A program made the translations under genes and the position numbers. The notes below the pieces were generated by a model, which worked only from the letters and a program-made list of their open reading frames with translations, was not told the DNA's origin and ran no database searches. From the NCBI GenBank assembly GCA_965232405.1, contig OZ246966.1:186001-250000 (forward strand): DNA of 64,000 nucleotides, read 5' to 3'. The first letter of the stretch is position 1. Each line of letters begins with the position of its first letter. This DNA comes from RCIO01 sp965232405. Lineage in GTDB: Bacteria > Pseudomonadota > Alphaproteobacteria > Rhizobiales > Rhizobiaceae. Positions 1 through 7,655 of the stretch are shown piece by piece.

Positions 1-1701
1 GAATGCATATTCGTCGTCCTGCGCGGTACCCGCCGGCTGCGCCGGACGTTCGGAACCGTAGCGCAGGTCGTCGATAATTTCGGCCGGACTGCCCTTCGGC
101 GTGATCTCGTAGATCGCCGTCACCGAATGGCCGGAACCGATCTCGCCGGCATCGACGCGGTCATTGTTGAAATCCTCGCGCTTCAGCGCCCGTGTCTCGT
201 ACCCGATGAGTCGGTATTCGGAGACCATCTGCGGATTGAACTCGACCTGGATTTTCACGTCCTTGGCGATCGGGAACAGGGTTGAGCCCGCCTCCTCGAC
301 CAGCGTCTTCTCGGCTTCGGCCAGCGTGTCGATATAGGCGGCCGTACCGTTGCCGTTCTGGGCGATCGTCTGCATCAGCTGGTCGTTCAAATTGCCGCGG
401 CCGAAACCGAACACCGACAGGAACACGCCGCTCTCGCGCTTGTCCTCGATCAGCGATTTCAGGTCCTCATCGCTGGTCTGCCCAATGTTGAAATCGCCAT
501 CGGTCGCCAACATCACCCGGTTGACGCCATCCTCGATGAAGGACGCCTCGGCCAGCCGGTATGCCTCACGGATACCCGCCTCGCCCGCCGTACGCCCGCC
601 GGCTCCAAGATTGTCGAGCGCAGCCAGTATCTTGGCCCGTTCCGACCCACTGGTCGGCTCCAGAACCGTACCGGCGCTGCCGGCATAGGTGACGATCGAC
701 ACCGTGTCGTCGTCATCAAGCTGGTTGACCAGCAGGCGGAACGCCGATTTGAGCAGTGGCAGCTTGTCCGGCGCATTCATCGAGCCGGATGTGTCGATCA
801 GGAACACCAGGTTCGACTGCGGCTTCTCCGCCGGTTGCACGTCATATCCCTTGATGGCGACGTGCATCAGCTTGGTGTGCTCGTTCCACGGCGACGGCAT
901 GACGGTGACCGTGCTGTTGAACGGCACGTCGGCACTGTCGGGTCCGGCCCAGTCATAGGGGAAGTAGTTGATCATCTCCTCGACCCGCACATTGTCTGCC
1001 TTGGGCAGGAAACCCTCTTTGAGCGAGCGACGGACGAAGGAATAAGAAGCCGTGTCGACATCGATGGAGAACGTCGAGACCGGGCTTTCGAGCGCCGAAC
1101 GAACAGGGTTCGTTTCGAAGCTCTGGAAGCGGTCGCGGTTCTCTTCCGTCTCGGCATAAGGTTCCGGTGCCGGCGGCAGGACCATCATCTTGGATTCACC
1201 GCCCGACGGCGAACGCAGAAGGCGCGAAGGCTGCGCGGACGGCGCACGCGTCGAAGGCGCGATTTCGGCAACGGCATCCTCGGCGCCGCTCAGCGCGTCG
1301 AACAGACCGCGATCGGTCTCCTCAACGGCTTCCGCGTCCTGCTTTTGGCGCTGTTCGGGTGCCGGAGCCTTCGTTTCCACCACGGGCGCGTTGCCGGCAT
1401 CGTTCCGGCCAAGGCCGAACGGCGTTTCTTCCACCAACTGCCAGGTCACGTAACCCGCAACGGGGAGTACCAGCAGCCCGGCAATCGCCGGCGTTGCACT
1501 CAGTTTCTTCTGCATCATCGCGCTCCACAGCTTGCTCAGTCGACCGCTTTGACGAACGCCGGTTGCCGATCCTTGGGGTGCGGATGAAAATTCTTCGTCG
1601 AAACTGTCCAGCGCCCGGTTGAGCGCGGCATCGCGCGCGCTCCTGCGCGGCGCAGGAACGGTCGCGTTTCGCAGAATGTCGAATTCGTCTTTGTCAGACA
1701 T
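1..1701 (-). CDS. von Willebrand factor A domain protein (YfbK-like), 3' end cut by window edge
   Basis: About 567 codons are visible; the C-terminus lies beyond the left edge. The first ~65 residues are soluble, then a single hydrophobic segment lies at about residues 70-88, followed by a low-complexity linker and a Pfam-style vWF N-terminal region (about 205-280). A vWA domain follows, whose MIDAS motif DTSGS sits at about 303-307. The order matches the YfbK family with a C-terminal DUF3520, which is only partly in view. The ATG at 1701 is two bases after the stop of the ECF sigma gene, so the two are translationally coupled. The cytosolic N-terminus could contact the sigma factor, as an anti-sigma would; that is inference. 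The function of YfbK proteins is poorly known. Family call is firm, role is not. Confidence 0.88.
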   Translation of the reverse strand, partial: MSDKDEFDILRNATVPAPRRSARDAALNRALDSFDEEFSSAPQGSATGVRQSGRLSKLWSAMMQKKLSATPAIAGLLVLPVAGYVTWQLVEETPFGLGRNDAGNAPVVETKAPAPEQRQKQDAEAVEETDRGLFDALSGAEDAVAEIAPSTRAPSAQPSRLLRSPSGGESKMMVLPPAPEPYAETEENRDRFQSFETNPVRSALESPVSTFSIDVDTASYSFVRRSLKEGFLPKADNVRVEEMINYFPYDWAGPDSADVPFNSTVTVMPSPWNEHTKLMHVAIKGYDVQPAEKPQSNLVFLIDTSGSMNAPDKLPLLKSAFRLLVNQLDDDDTVSIVTYAGSAGTVLEPTSGSERAKILAALDNLGAGGRTAGEAGIREAYRLAEASFIEDGVNRVMLATDGDFNIGQTSDEDLKSLIEDKRESGVFLSVFGFGRGNLNDQLMQTIAQNGNGTAAYIDTLAEAEKTLVEEAGSTLFPIAKDVKIQVEFNPQMVSEYRLIGYETRALKREDFNNDRVDAGEIGSGHSVTAIYEITPKGSPAEIIDDLRYGSERPAQPAGTAQDDEYAF

Positions 1702-1703
1702 GG

Positions 1704-2267
1704 TCAGTCACCTTCAGCGCCCAGATGCGCTTTCAGCCGTTTCTTTGCTTCATGGATGTGCCAGGACACGGTTGGTTCCGCGACCGCCATCAGCTCGGCC
1801 GCATCCGCGTGGCTCAGTCCTTCGCCGTAAACCAGCGTCACCGCTTCGCACTGCTTGTCCGGCAATTCCCGCACCGCCGCCCAAAGCGCCTCCGCGGGGT
1901 CGTCTTCCGCTTCCGACCCCGAGCTGGCATCTATCAGCGCGTGGGCGCGATAGGCCGCCGCCCTGTCGGTTTCGCGTGCGCGTCCGCGCAGAAAGTCGCG
2001 CGAGGCATTGGCCACGATTGCGTAGAGCCAGGTCGTGAACGCCGATCCGCCCCGATAGCTGCGGATCGCCTTGCCGAGACGCGCGCACACCTCCTGCGCA
2101 ATGTCCTCGGCATCATCCCGACGCCCGGCGAAACGGAACGCGACACGATAGACATAGTCGTAGTGTCGCTCGACAAGAACACCGAACGCGCCCCTGTCGC
2201 CATCTTTCGCCCGCTCGGCCAGTTCACCATCGGCGGGGTCTTTCGCCTGCAGCATCATTGCCGTCAT
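1704..2267 (-). CDS. ECF-type RNA polymerase sigma factor
   Basis: The 187-residue protein has the usual two-domain ECF layout. A sigma region 2 (about residues 25-95, with the DDAEDIAQEV core-binding stretch near 51-60) is followed by a region 4 helix-turn-helix (about 130-180, with LSHADAAELM and SWHIHEAKKRLK). It would direct RNA polymerase to a dedicated promoter set. The ATG at 2267 is preceded by TAAGGGAC at good spacing. The downstream vWA membrane protein begins two bases after the stop, suggesting a regulatory pair. The regulon cannot be read from this window. Confidence 0.93.
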   Translation of the reverse strand: MTAMMLQAKDPADGELAERAKDGDRGAFGVLVERHYDYVYRVAFRFAGRRDDAEDIAQEVCARLGKAIRSYRGGSAFTTWLYAIVANASRDFLRGRARETDRAAAYRAHALIDASSGSEAEDDPAEALWAAVRELPDKQCEAVTLVYGEGLSHADAAELMAVAEPTVSWHIHEAKKRLKAHLGAEGD

Positions 2268-2391
2268 TTGTCCCTTAGACGTGGGGTTCTCGGCGATCCT
2301 TGGGTTCGATGAAAGATTTTTTCAGAGTCAGCCCTGAACTTGCAAACCGGCAGGCACTTGCACCTTGCGTCGAAAGACCAGACATAGGGTC

Positions 2392-2796
2392 ATGGCACGA
2401 CGTCGCTCATCGCTTGGATTTCTCGGTGTTTTCGGCCGCTCGGCCGACCTTCGCCAACTCGATACCGCGCTCCACGCCGCCGATCTGCACCCCTCCACCG
2501 TCCCTGAGCCGGCGAAACTGACCATCGTCAATCTGATGAAGGACTATTTCGACGACGAGCCGCCAGCCGAATCCTATCCGCTTGTCGCCGCCTTCTTCGC
2601 CTATTGCCTGGCGGGCCCCAACGCGTTCAGCAGGGCCAACGGTCCTGAAGCGCTGCGGCTGGTCGAAGAGCGCATGGAAGTAGCATTGTCGGAAGGCGAT
2701 GGCCCCGACGCGCAGCTGGCGCTGCTTGCCGTCCACGCAAACCTCATTCATCCCGACGTGCTCTCGCACTACGAGATCGACGTCGAGGACCTCTAG
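2392..2796 (+). CDS. Conserved hypothetical protein, 134 aa
   Basis: I do not recognise a named domain. The start at 2392 gives MARRRSSLGFLG; an in-frame upstream ATG at 2365 would add nine residues but no better ribosome site. The protein is soluble and helical in appearance, with no signal peptide or membrane segment, and ends acidic (YEIDVEDL). The middle reads like a small helical-repeat fold (YPLVAAFFAYCLAG, EALRLVEERMEVAL). It diverges from the ECF sigma gene (125-base gap) and converges on the hydrolase gene six bases away. Codon use matches its neighbours, so it is probably a real gene. Confidence 0.7.
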   Translation: MARRRSSLGFLGVFGRSADLRQLDTALHAADLHPSTVPEPAKLTIVNLMKDYFDDEPPAESYPLVAAFFAYCLAGPNAFSRANGPEALRLVEERMEVALSEGDGPDAQLALLAVHANLIHPDVLSHYEIDVEDL

Positions 2797-2802
2797 ACAG
2801 AC

Positions 2803-3528
2803 TCAGTTCAGCGTTTCGGAAAACAGCTCCAGCAACCGTTTCCAGTGACGCTCCGCTCCTGCCTCATCATAGACGGAATGGTCGGGCACCGCCCAGCCGT
2901 GCTCCATGCCAACATAATTCTCGATGATGTGGTCCACTTCGGCCACGCGCAGCGCCTCGGCGAGAAGCCCCGACTGCTCGGGCGGAAAACTTCCGTCGAC
3001 ACCTGCTGAGCCGACATAGACGCGTCCCTTGATCCTGGACGCATTGCGATGCGGGCTGTCATCAGCGTCGCGCGCCAGATAGCCACCGTGAAAGCTGGCG
3101 GCGGCCTTGATGCGGTCGGGACAGGCGGCAGCGGCATTCAAGGCACGTGCGCCGCCCATGCAATAGCCTACGGCGCCGATCGGCCCGGTAGCGCCATGCT
3201 CCGTCAGCGTTTCCACGAAATGGCGCGAATCCGCCATCGTCATCGCCTGCGTCGTCTTGCCGGCCATGCCCCTCAGTTCGGTGCGCGTTTCGTCATTGCT
3301 GAACGCAGTCCTGGGGTCGTAGGGGCCGTATTCGCCCAGCCGGTAGAACAGGTCGGGCACAAGGACCCTGTAGCCGTGCCCGGCAAGCCGTTCAGCCATG
3401 CCCAAAAGAGCGGGGCGCGGCCCGAAGATGTCCATGTAGAGAATAACGCCTGCCTTTGAGCCGCCGGATGGCTCGAACAGTGACGCCTTCGCGGTTCCGT
3501 CTTCGGTCGCGATTTCGAGTGCCTTCAT
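2803..3528 (-). CDS. Dienelactone hydrolase family protein
   Basis: A 241-residue alpha/beta hydrolase of the DLH family. The nucleophile elbow is GYCMGG with Cys123, typical of DLH enzymes that use cysteine in place of serine; the acid lies in the usual Asp region and the histidine in MEHGW near residue 209. DLH enzymes open lactone rings or act on small esters in the cytosol. The ATG at 3528 follows AAGGAACCGAG. It is the last gene of a minus-strand run starting with mttB (mttB, Fe-S protein, LysE, DLH), 30 bases after the LysE stop, but its link to methyl transfer is unclear. Substrate unknown. Confidence 0.9.
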   Translation of the reverse strand: MKALEIATEDGTAKASLFEPSGGSKAGVILYMDIFGPRPALLGMAERLAGHGYRVLVPDLFYRLGEYGPYDPRTAFSNDETRTELRGMAGKTTQAMTMADSRHFVETLTEHGATGPIGAVGYCMGGARALNAAAACPDRIKAAASFHGGYLARDADDSPHRNASRIKGRVYVGSAGVDGSFPPEQSGLLAEALRVAEVDHIIENYVGMEHGWAVPDHSVYDEAGAERHWKRLLELFSETLN

Positions 3529-3558
3529 CTCGGTTCCTTCAAGTCAGAACGCCCGGTG

Positions 3559-4191
3559 TCAGCTCGTCAGAGGATTGCGTGCGTCGGCGATGATCTTGCC
3601 GCCAATTGCCACAAAGCACACACCGGCGGCGCGTTCGATCCAGTGCCGCATGCGCCCGAAGGATCGGATCACCGGCCTGGACGACATGCACAGGCTGACG
3701 AACGAATACCAGGTAAGCGACGTTGCAAAGACGATTCCCACCATCAGCATCATCAGCCAGCCGGGCGTATCGGTTGTGACTGCCGTCGCAAACACGCTGG
3801 CGAACAGAACGATTGCCTTGGGGTTGGTCAGCGTCACCACAAAGCCGAACAGCAGCGGATGCGGGCCGCTTTGCCGGCCGCTTTCCTCAATCTCGATCTG
3901 CTCGGGCTTCGAAAAGACGAGACGCAGGCCGAGATAGACCAGATAGCCACCCCCCAAAATGCGAACCGCCCAGGCCAGCCACTGGAATTCCGTAAGGATT
4001 GTGGAAAGGCCAAGCATTGAGAGCGTGGCGTACATGCCTAGCCCAAGGGAAACACCCAGCGTCGTGTAGAGCCCCGCCCCCGTTCCCCGCGTCATCGACG
4101 ACCGCACAACGGCCACGAAGTCAGGTCCGGGCAGGATCAGCGCCGGGATGAACACGGCGAACACGCCGATCAGAAGAACAGTTGGGTCCAT
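3559..4191 (-). CDS. LysE family amino acid/metabolite exporter
   Basis: The 210-residue protein has about six membrane segments and the LysE/RhtB signature LPGPDFVAVVRSSMTRG near the N-terminus. Members export amino acids, homoserine lactones or related small molecules across the inner membrane. It sits 65 bases after the iron-sulfur protein and 30 bases before the hydrolase, on the same strand as mttB, so co-transcription is plausible. Export of a by-product of demethylation is possible but speculative. Length is normal for the family. Confidence 0.92.
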   Translation of the reverse strand: MDPTVLLIGVFAVFIPALILPGPDFVAVVRSSMTRGTGAGLYTTLGVSLGLGMYATLSMLGLSTILTEFQWLAWAVRILGGGYLVYLGLRLVFSKPEQIEIEESGRQSGPHPLLFGFVVTLTNPKAIVLFASVFATAVTTDTPGWLMMLMVGIVFATSLTWYSFVSLCMSSRPVIRSFGRMRHWIERAAGVCFVAIGGKIIADARNPLTS

Positions 4192-4256
4192 AGAGGCAAC
4201 GAACCATGCGCCGGCAGCGCTTGCAACTGATCGCGCGGAATTGGTCAGCCGGTCTG

Positions 4257-4961
4257 TTACTTCAGTCCGGCAAAGGCGCGTTGCAGAAACGCCTGCACCT
4301 CAGGCGGATAGCGCCATTCGGTGCCATAAGGACATGCATTCCGATCGAGACAGCCGCGCTCCCGACACGGTCCGCCATCGGGCCCGCGGACATGATCCAG
4401 ACAGTCCTGATGGGCAAACCCTTCGGTTGAGTGCGCGCCGACCGGACAGGTTTTCAGGCAGGGTTTTCCGGCACATAGGTCGCAAAGATGAATCGGTCTC
4501 TCAAGATTGCTGCGAAGGACTTCGTCCAGCGGCACATCGAGCAGCAGCGCCGCCCGATAAGCGTGCCAAAGGCCAAATTCAGGGTGGATCAGCAAACCGA
4601 TTGGCGATGGCCTCAACCCTTCGGCCCGCATGGCCCATTGCTGGAATGGCGCGTACGGCCTGTCATTGGGCATGACGAGCCGTGCTCCCGTCTCGCTTGC
4701 AACGCGCCCAACGACCTCACGCGTCCAGTTATCCAGCGGATCGGCCATCACGTCCGGCTGCCGGTCGATCCAGCGCCGCAATGCCTGCCACCATGCGGCG
4801 CCGGCTGAGCCGATCAGCAGAACAGAGAGGGCAGGTTCGCCGGAAGATGCCGCCGGACGTTCCTCGTCGTCTTGGAAGTTGAAGCCACCGCGCAGGATCA
4901 GCCCGTGCAGTGACAGATAGGCGGCAGCCTCATGCGCCAGCCCGTCATCGACCACGCGCAT
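4257..4961 (-). CDS. Iron-sulfur (ferredoxin-like) protein next to mttB, 234 aa
   Basis: The N-terminal two-thirds has no motif I can name. The C-terminal third holds eight cysteines: 160, 163, 168 and 172 in a CxxCx4CxxxCP arrangement, then 187, 199, 204 and 210. That is enough for one or two [4Fe-4S] clusters, with some likeness to the ferredoxin part of QueG-type reductases. I chose the ATG at 4961, preceded by GGGAG, because the in-frame stretch upstream to 5087 is Arg/Ser-rich shadow sequence. It lies 85 bases after mttB on the same strand. Delivery of low-potential electrons to the corrinoid activator is an attractive inference. No function has been shown that I know of. Confidence 0.75.
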   Translation of the reverse strand: MRVVDDGLAHEAAAYLSLHGLILRGGFNFQDDEERPAASSGEPALSVLLIGSAGAAWWQALRRWIDRQPDVMADPLDNWTREVVGRVASETGARLVMPNDRPYAPFQQWAMRAEGLRPSPIGLLIHPEFGLWHAYRAALLLDVPLDEVLRSNLERPIHLCDLCAGKPCLKTCPVGAHSTEGFAHQDCLDHVRGPDGGPCRERGCLDRNACPYGTEWRYPPEVQAFLQRAFAGLK

Positions 4962-5046
4962 CGCGCTCCCGCTCGCGCGGCAGCGTCCGCCACACCTCGT
5001 TGTGGATGATTTCGGCCACTTTCGCCCGGCCTGACGCGGGCTCCCT

Positions 5047-6627
5047 TCAGCTGAAAGCGTCCGGCATGGACTCTTTCTTCTTCGCAATGAAGTCGTTCAG
5101 CCCATCCTCGATGCCCGGGTCCATCGGCGGCGCCTCATAGCTTTCCAGCCACCGGCGGGCGATTTCATTGGCCCGCTGCGGGGCGCTCTTTTCGCCTTCC
5201 GACTGCCACTGCTCGTAGGAATTGTTGTCGGCGATCGACGACCGGTAGAACGCGGTCTGGAAGTTCGCCTGGGTGTGCGAGCAACCGAGATAGTGGCTGC
5301 CCGGTCCGACCTCGCGAATGGCATCCATCGCCTGCCCGTTTTCAGACAGGTCGAGCGGTTCGGCCAGCCGCTGCTGCATGCCCAACTGGTCGATATCCAT
5401 CATGAACTTCTCGAAGCAGGACGCCAGCCCGCCTTCCAGCCAGCCGGCCGAATGCAGCACGAAATTCACGCCCGACATCATGGCCGCATTGATCGTATTG
5501 GCGCTCTCATAGGCCGCCTGGGCGTCCGGAACCTTGGATGCCGTCAGCGATCCGCCGGTGCGGAATGGCAGGCCGAGGCGGCGGGCCAGCTGCCCTGCCC
5601 CGTAGGATACCAGCGACGGCTCGGGCGTGCCGAATGTCGGCGCGCCGGACTGCATGGAGATCGACGAAGCGAAGGTGCCAAAGACAACCGGAGCGCCGGG
5701 CCTCACAAGCTGGGTGAAGGCCGCACCCGCCAGCACCTCGGCCAGCACCTGCGTCAGCGTACCGATCGCCGTGACCGGGCTCATCGCGCCGGCAAGGATG
5801 AACGGCGTGACGATCGTCGCCTGATTGTTGCGCGCATAGACCTTGGCCGCGCCGAGCATCGTCTCGTCGAAGACCATCGGCGAATTGGCGTTGATGAGAT
5901 TGATGACAACCGTGTTCTGGTCGACGAATTCGTCTCCGAACAGGATGCGGCACATGGCGACCGTGTCTTCGGCACGTTCCGGCGCCGTCACGGAGCCCAT
6001 GAACGGCTTGTCGGAATAGCGCATGTGCGAAAACACCATGTCGAGATGGCGCTTGTTGACCGGGATATCGACCGGCTCGCACACGGTGCCGCCCGAATGG
6101 TGGATCGACGGCGCCATGTAGGCGAGCTTCACGAAATTGCGGAAATCCTCGATTGTCGCATAGCGGCGCACATGGTCGAGGTCGCGCACGAAGGGCGGCC
6201 CGTAAACCGGCGCGAAAACTGTGGCATTCCCGCCAATCTGCACGGACCGCTCAGGATTGCGTGCATGCTGCGTGAAGGTGGAAGGCGCGGTTTTCAGCAG
6301 TTCCCTGCACAGGCCTTTGGGAAAATGCACGCGCTCGCCCCGAACGTCGGCGCCGGCTTCTTTCCACAGCGCCAACGCCTCGGCATCGTCACGGAACTCG
6401 ATGCCGACTTCCTCCAGAACGGTATCGGCATTGTTTTCGACCAGCGCGAGACCTTCCTCGTCAAGAATCTCGTGAACCGGGTGCGAGCGCCTGACATAAC
6501 CAAGCTGGATGCCGGGGCCTCCGCCTGTGCGGGCCGCGCGGCGCGCCGATGCGCCTCCCCTGTCGCCGCGTCCGCGGCGCGGGGTGGTTTGGCTGGTATC
6601 TTCGGCTGAAGCGAGGTCGTTTTCCAT
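5047..6627 (-). CDS. MttB-superfamily (non-pyrrolysine) corrinoid methyltransferase
   Basis: This 526-residue protein belongs to the trimethylamine:corrinoid methyltransferase superfamily (COG5598). Such enzymes transfer a methyl group from a quaternary or tertiary amine to Co(I) of a corrinoid protein. There is no in-frame UAG, so it is of the non-Pyl class. Characterised members of that class act on glycine betaine (MtgB), proline betaine, carnitine or butyrobetaine. The N-terminus (about 13-45) is Arg/Gly-rich; the TIM-barrel region follows. Two ATGs compete; GGGAG sits directly against the one at 6633 but six bases from 6627, so 6627 is preferred. The corrinoid protein gene diverges 259 bases away. 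Glycine betaine is the likeliest substrate given the downstream sarcosine and glycine enzymes, but this is inference. Confidence 0.92.
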   Translation of the reverse strand: MENDLASAEDTSQTTPRRGRGDRGGASARRAARTGGGPGIQLGYVRRSHPVHEILDEEGLALVENNADTVLEEVGIEFRDDAEALALWKEAGADVRGERVHFPKGLCRELLKTAPSTFTQHARNPERSVQIGGNATVFAPVYGPPFVRDLDHVRRYATIEDFRNFVKLAYMAPSIHHSGGTVCEPVDIPVNKRHLDMVFSHMRYSDKPFMGSVTAPERAEDTVAMCRILFGDEFVDQNTVVINLINANSPMVFDETMLGAAKVYARNNQATIVTPFILAGAMSPVTAIGTLTQVLAEVLAGAAFTQLVRPGAPVVFGTFASSISMQSGAPTFGTPEPSLVSYGAGQLARRLGLPFRTGGSLTASKVPDAQAAYESANTINAAMMSGVNFVLHSAGWLEGGLASCFEKFMMDIDQLGMQQRLAEPLDLSENGQAMDAIREVGPGSHYLGCSHTQANFQTAFYRSSIADNNSYEQWQSEGEKSAPQRANEIARRWLESYEAPPMDPGIEDGLNDFIAKKKESMPDAFS

Positions 6628-6651
6628 GGCCATCTCCCGATGACGAATCCA

Positions 6652-6673
6652 CTGCATTTGCAGCATGTTGCAG
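6652..6673. promoter_or_regulatory. Palindrome and direct repeat in the mttB / corrinoid protein divergent promoter
   Basis: CTGCA (6652-6656) and TGCAG (6659-6663) form a perfect inverted repeat with a two-base spacer. TTGCAG also recurs at 6658-6663 and 6668-6673, a ten-base period matching one helical turn. It lies 25 bases upstream of the mttB start in the 259-base divergent region, so it could be an operator. The bound regulator is unknown; the GlxA/GbdR-like protein at 20373 is one candidate. Confidence 0.35.
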
Positions 6674-6886
6674 AATTTTGTAACGGAGAAAGATGTCCGA
6701 AACGGCCCGGCTGCGCCAGACGGTGTCGCAAACCAGCCAAGCCGCAAGGCCTGGCGCATATCGCGCAGTCGCTTTCCTCTTGTGTCAGGTCGCAAATCGG
6801 CTATGGCAGAGGCCGAGCGGAAAGCTATGAATTGCCAGTGCTTTAGAGTGCCGGCAGCACGCAACCAACCATTGGGGAATTCCAAT

Positions 6887-7585
6887 ATGGCTGACGACGA
6901 GATCATTCTATCCGAGCTCAACGACGACGATCTCGTGCTGCAGATGCATGACGATCTTTATGACGGGCTGAAGGAAGAGATCGAGGAAGGGACGAATATC
7001 CTTCTTGAGCGCGGCTGGGAGCCCTACAAGGTCCTGACCATCGCACTGGTCGAAGGCATGCGAATCGTCGGCGAGGATTTCCGCGACGGCATTCTCTTCG
7101 TCCCCGAAGTGCTCCTGTCGGCAAACGCCATGAAGGCCGGCATGAACATTCTGCGGCCGCTGCTGGCCGAAACCGGCGCGCCGAAGCAGGGAACCATGGT
7201 GATCGGCACCGTGAAGGGCGATATCCACGACATCGGCAAGAACCTTGTCGGCATGATGATGGAAGGCGCCGGCTTCGACGTCATCGACCTTGGCATCAAC
7301 AACGCAGTCGAGAAATATCTCGAGGCGATCGAGGAGCATAAGCCCGACATCGTCGGCATGTCGGCGCTGCTGACCACGACGATGCCCTACATGAAGGTCG
7401 TGATCGACACGCTGAAGGAAAAGGGCATCCGCGACGACCTTGTCGTGCTGGTCGGCGGAGCGCCCCTCAACGAGGAATTCGGCAAGGCCGTCGGCGCCGA
7501 CGCCTATTGCCGCGATGCCGCCGTTGCTGTGGAAACCGCCAAGGATTTCATGAAGCGCAAGCACAATCAGGCGCAGACCGCCTGA
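6887..7585 (+). CDS. Corrinoid (B12-binding) methyl carrier protein, MttC/MtgC type
   Basis: The 232-residue protein has the two-part build of methyltransferase-associated corrinoid proteins. A helical cap (B12-binding_2, about residues 12-95) is followed by a Rossmann B12-binding domain. The lower-ligand signature DxHxxG is D112, H114 and G117 in KGDIHDIGKN; SALLTTT and VGGAPL are the other conserved cobalamin contacts. It carries the methyl group between MttB and the acceptor methyltransferase. The ATG at 6887 follows GGGG at normal spacing; the longer frame upstream is not protein-like. It diverges from mttB, an arrangement that lets one promoter region serve both. Confidence 0.95.
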   Translation: MADDEIILSELNDDDLVLQMHDDLYDGLKEEIEEGTNILLERGWEPYKVLTIALVEGMRIVGEDFRDGILFVPEVLLSANAMKAGMNILRPLLAETGAPKQGTMVIGTVKGDIHDIGKNLVGMMMEGAGFDVIDLGINNAVEKYLEAIEEHKPDIVGMSALLTTTMPYMKVVIDTLKEKGIRDDLVVLVGGAPLNEEFGKAVGADAYCRDAAVAVETAKDFMKRKHNQAQTA

Positions 7586-7614
7586 TATTCCGTCCTGCAT
7601 TGTGGTATCCGGCC

Positions 7615-7635
7615 AGGCGATCCAGCGGATCGCCT
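7615..7635 (+). terminator. Hairpin after the corrinoid protein gene
   Basis: AGGCGATCC (7615-7623) and GGATCGCCT (7627-7635) are perfect nine-base complements around AGC. There is no T-run, so it is either a weak or Rho-assisted terminator, or an RNA-stability stem that limits read-through into the glycosyltransferase gene. Confidence 0.5.
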
Positions 7636-7655
7636 GAGCCACCCGGAACCTGCCA

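Noticed and set aside
4932..5019. Short GTG-started frame (29 codons) ahead of the Fe-S protein, possible frameshifted N-terminus
   Set aside because: The frame hits a stop after 29 codons, and the ATG at 4961 with GGGAG gives an acceptable N-terminus, so a frameshift is not needed.
5275..6609. 444-aa open frame on the plus strand across mttB
   Set aside because: It is antisense to the well-conserved MttB protein; Arg/His/Gly-rich composition is a GC-bias shadow and no ribosome site is seen.
5047..6627. Pyrrolysine-containing MttB
   Set aside because: The gene runs without any in-frame TAG, and no pylT or pylS genes are visible.
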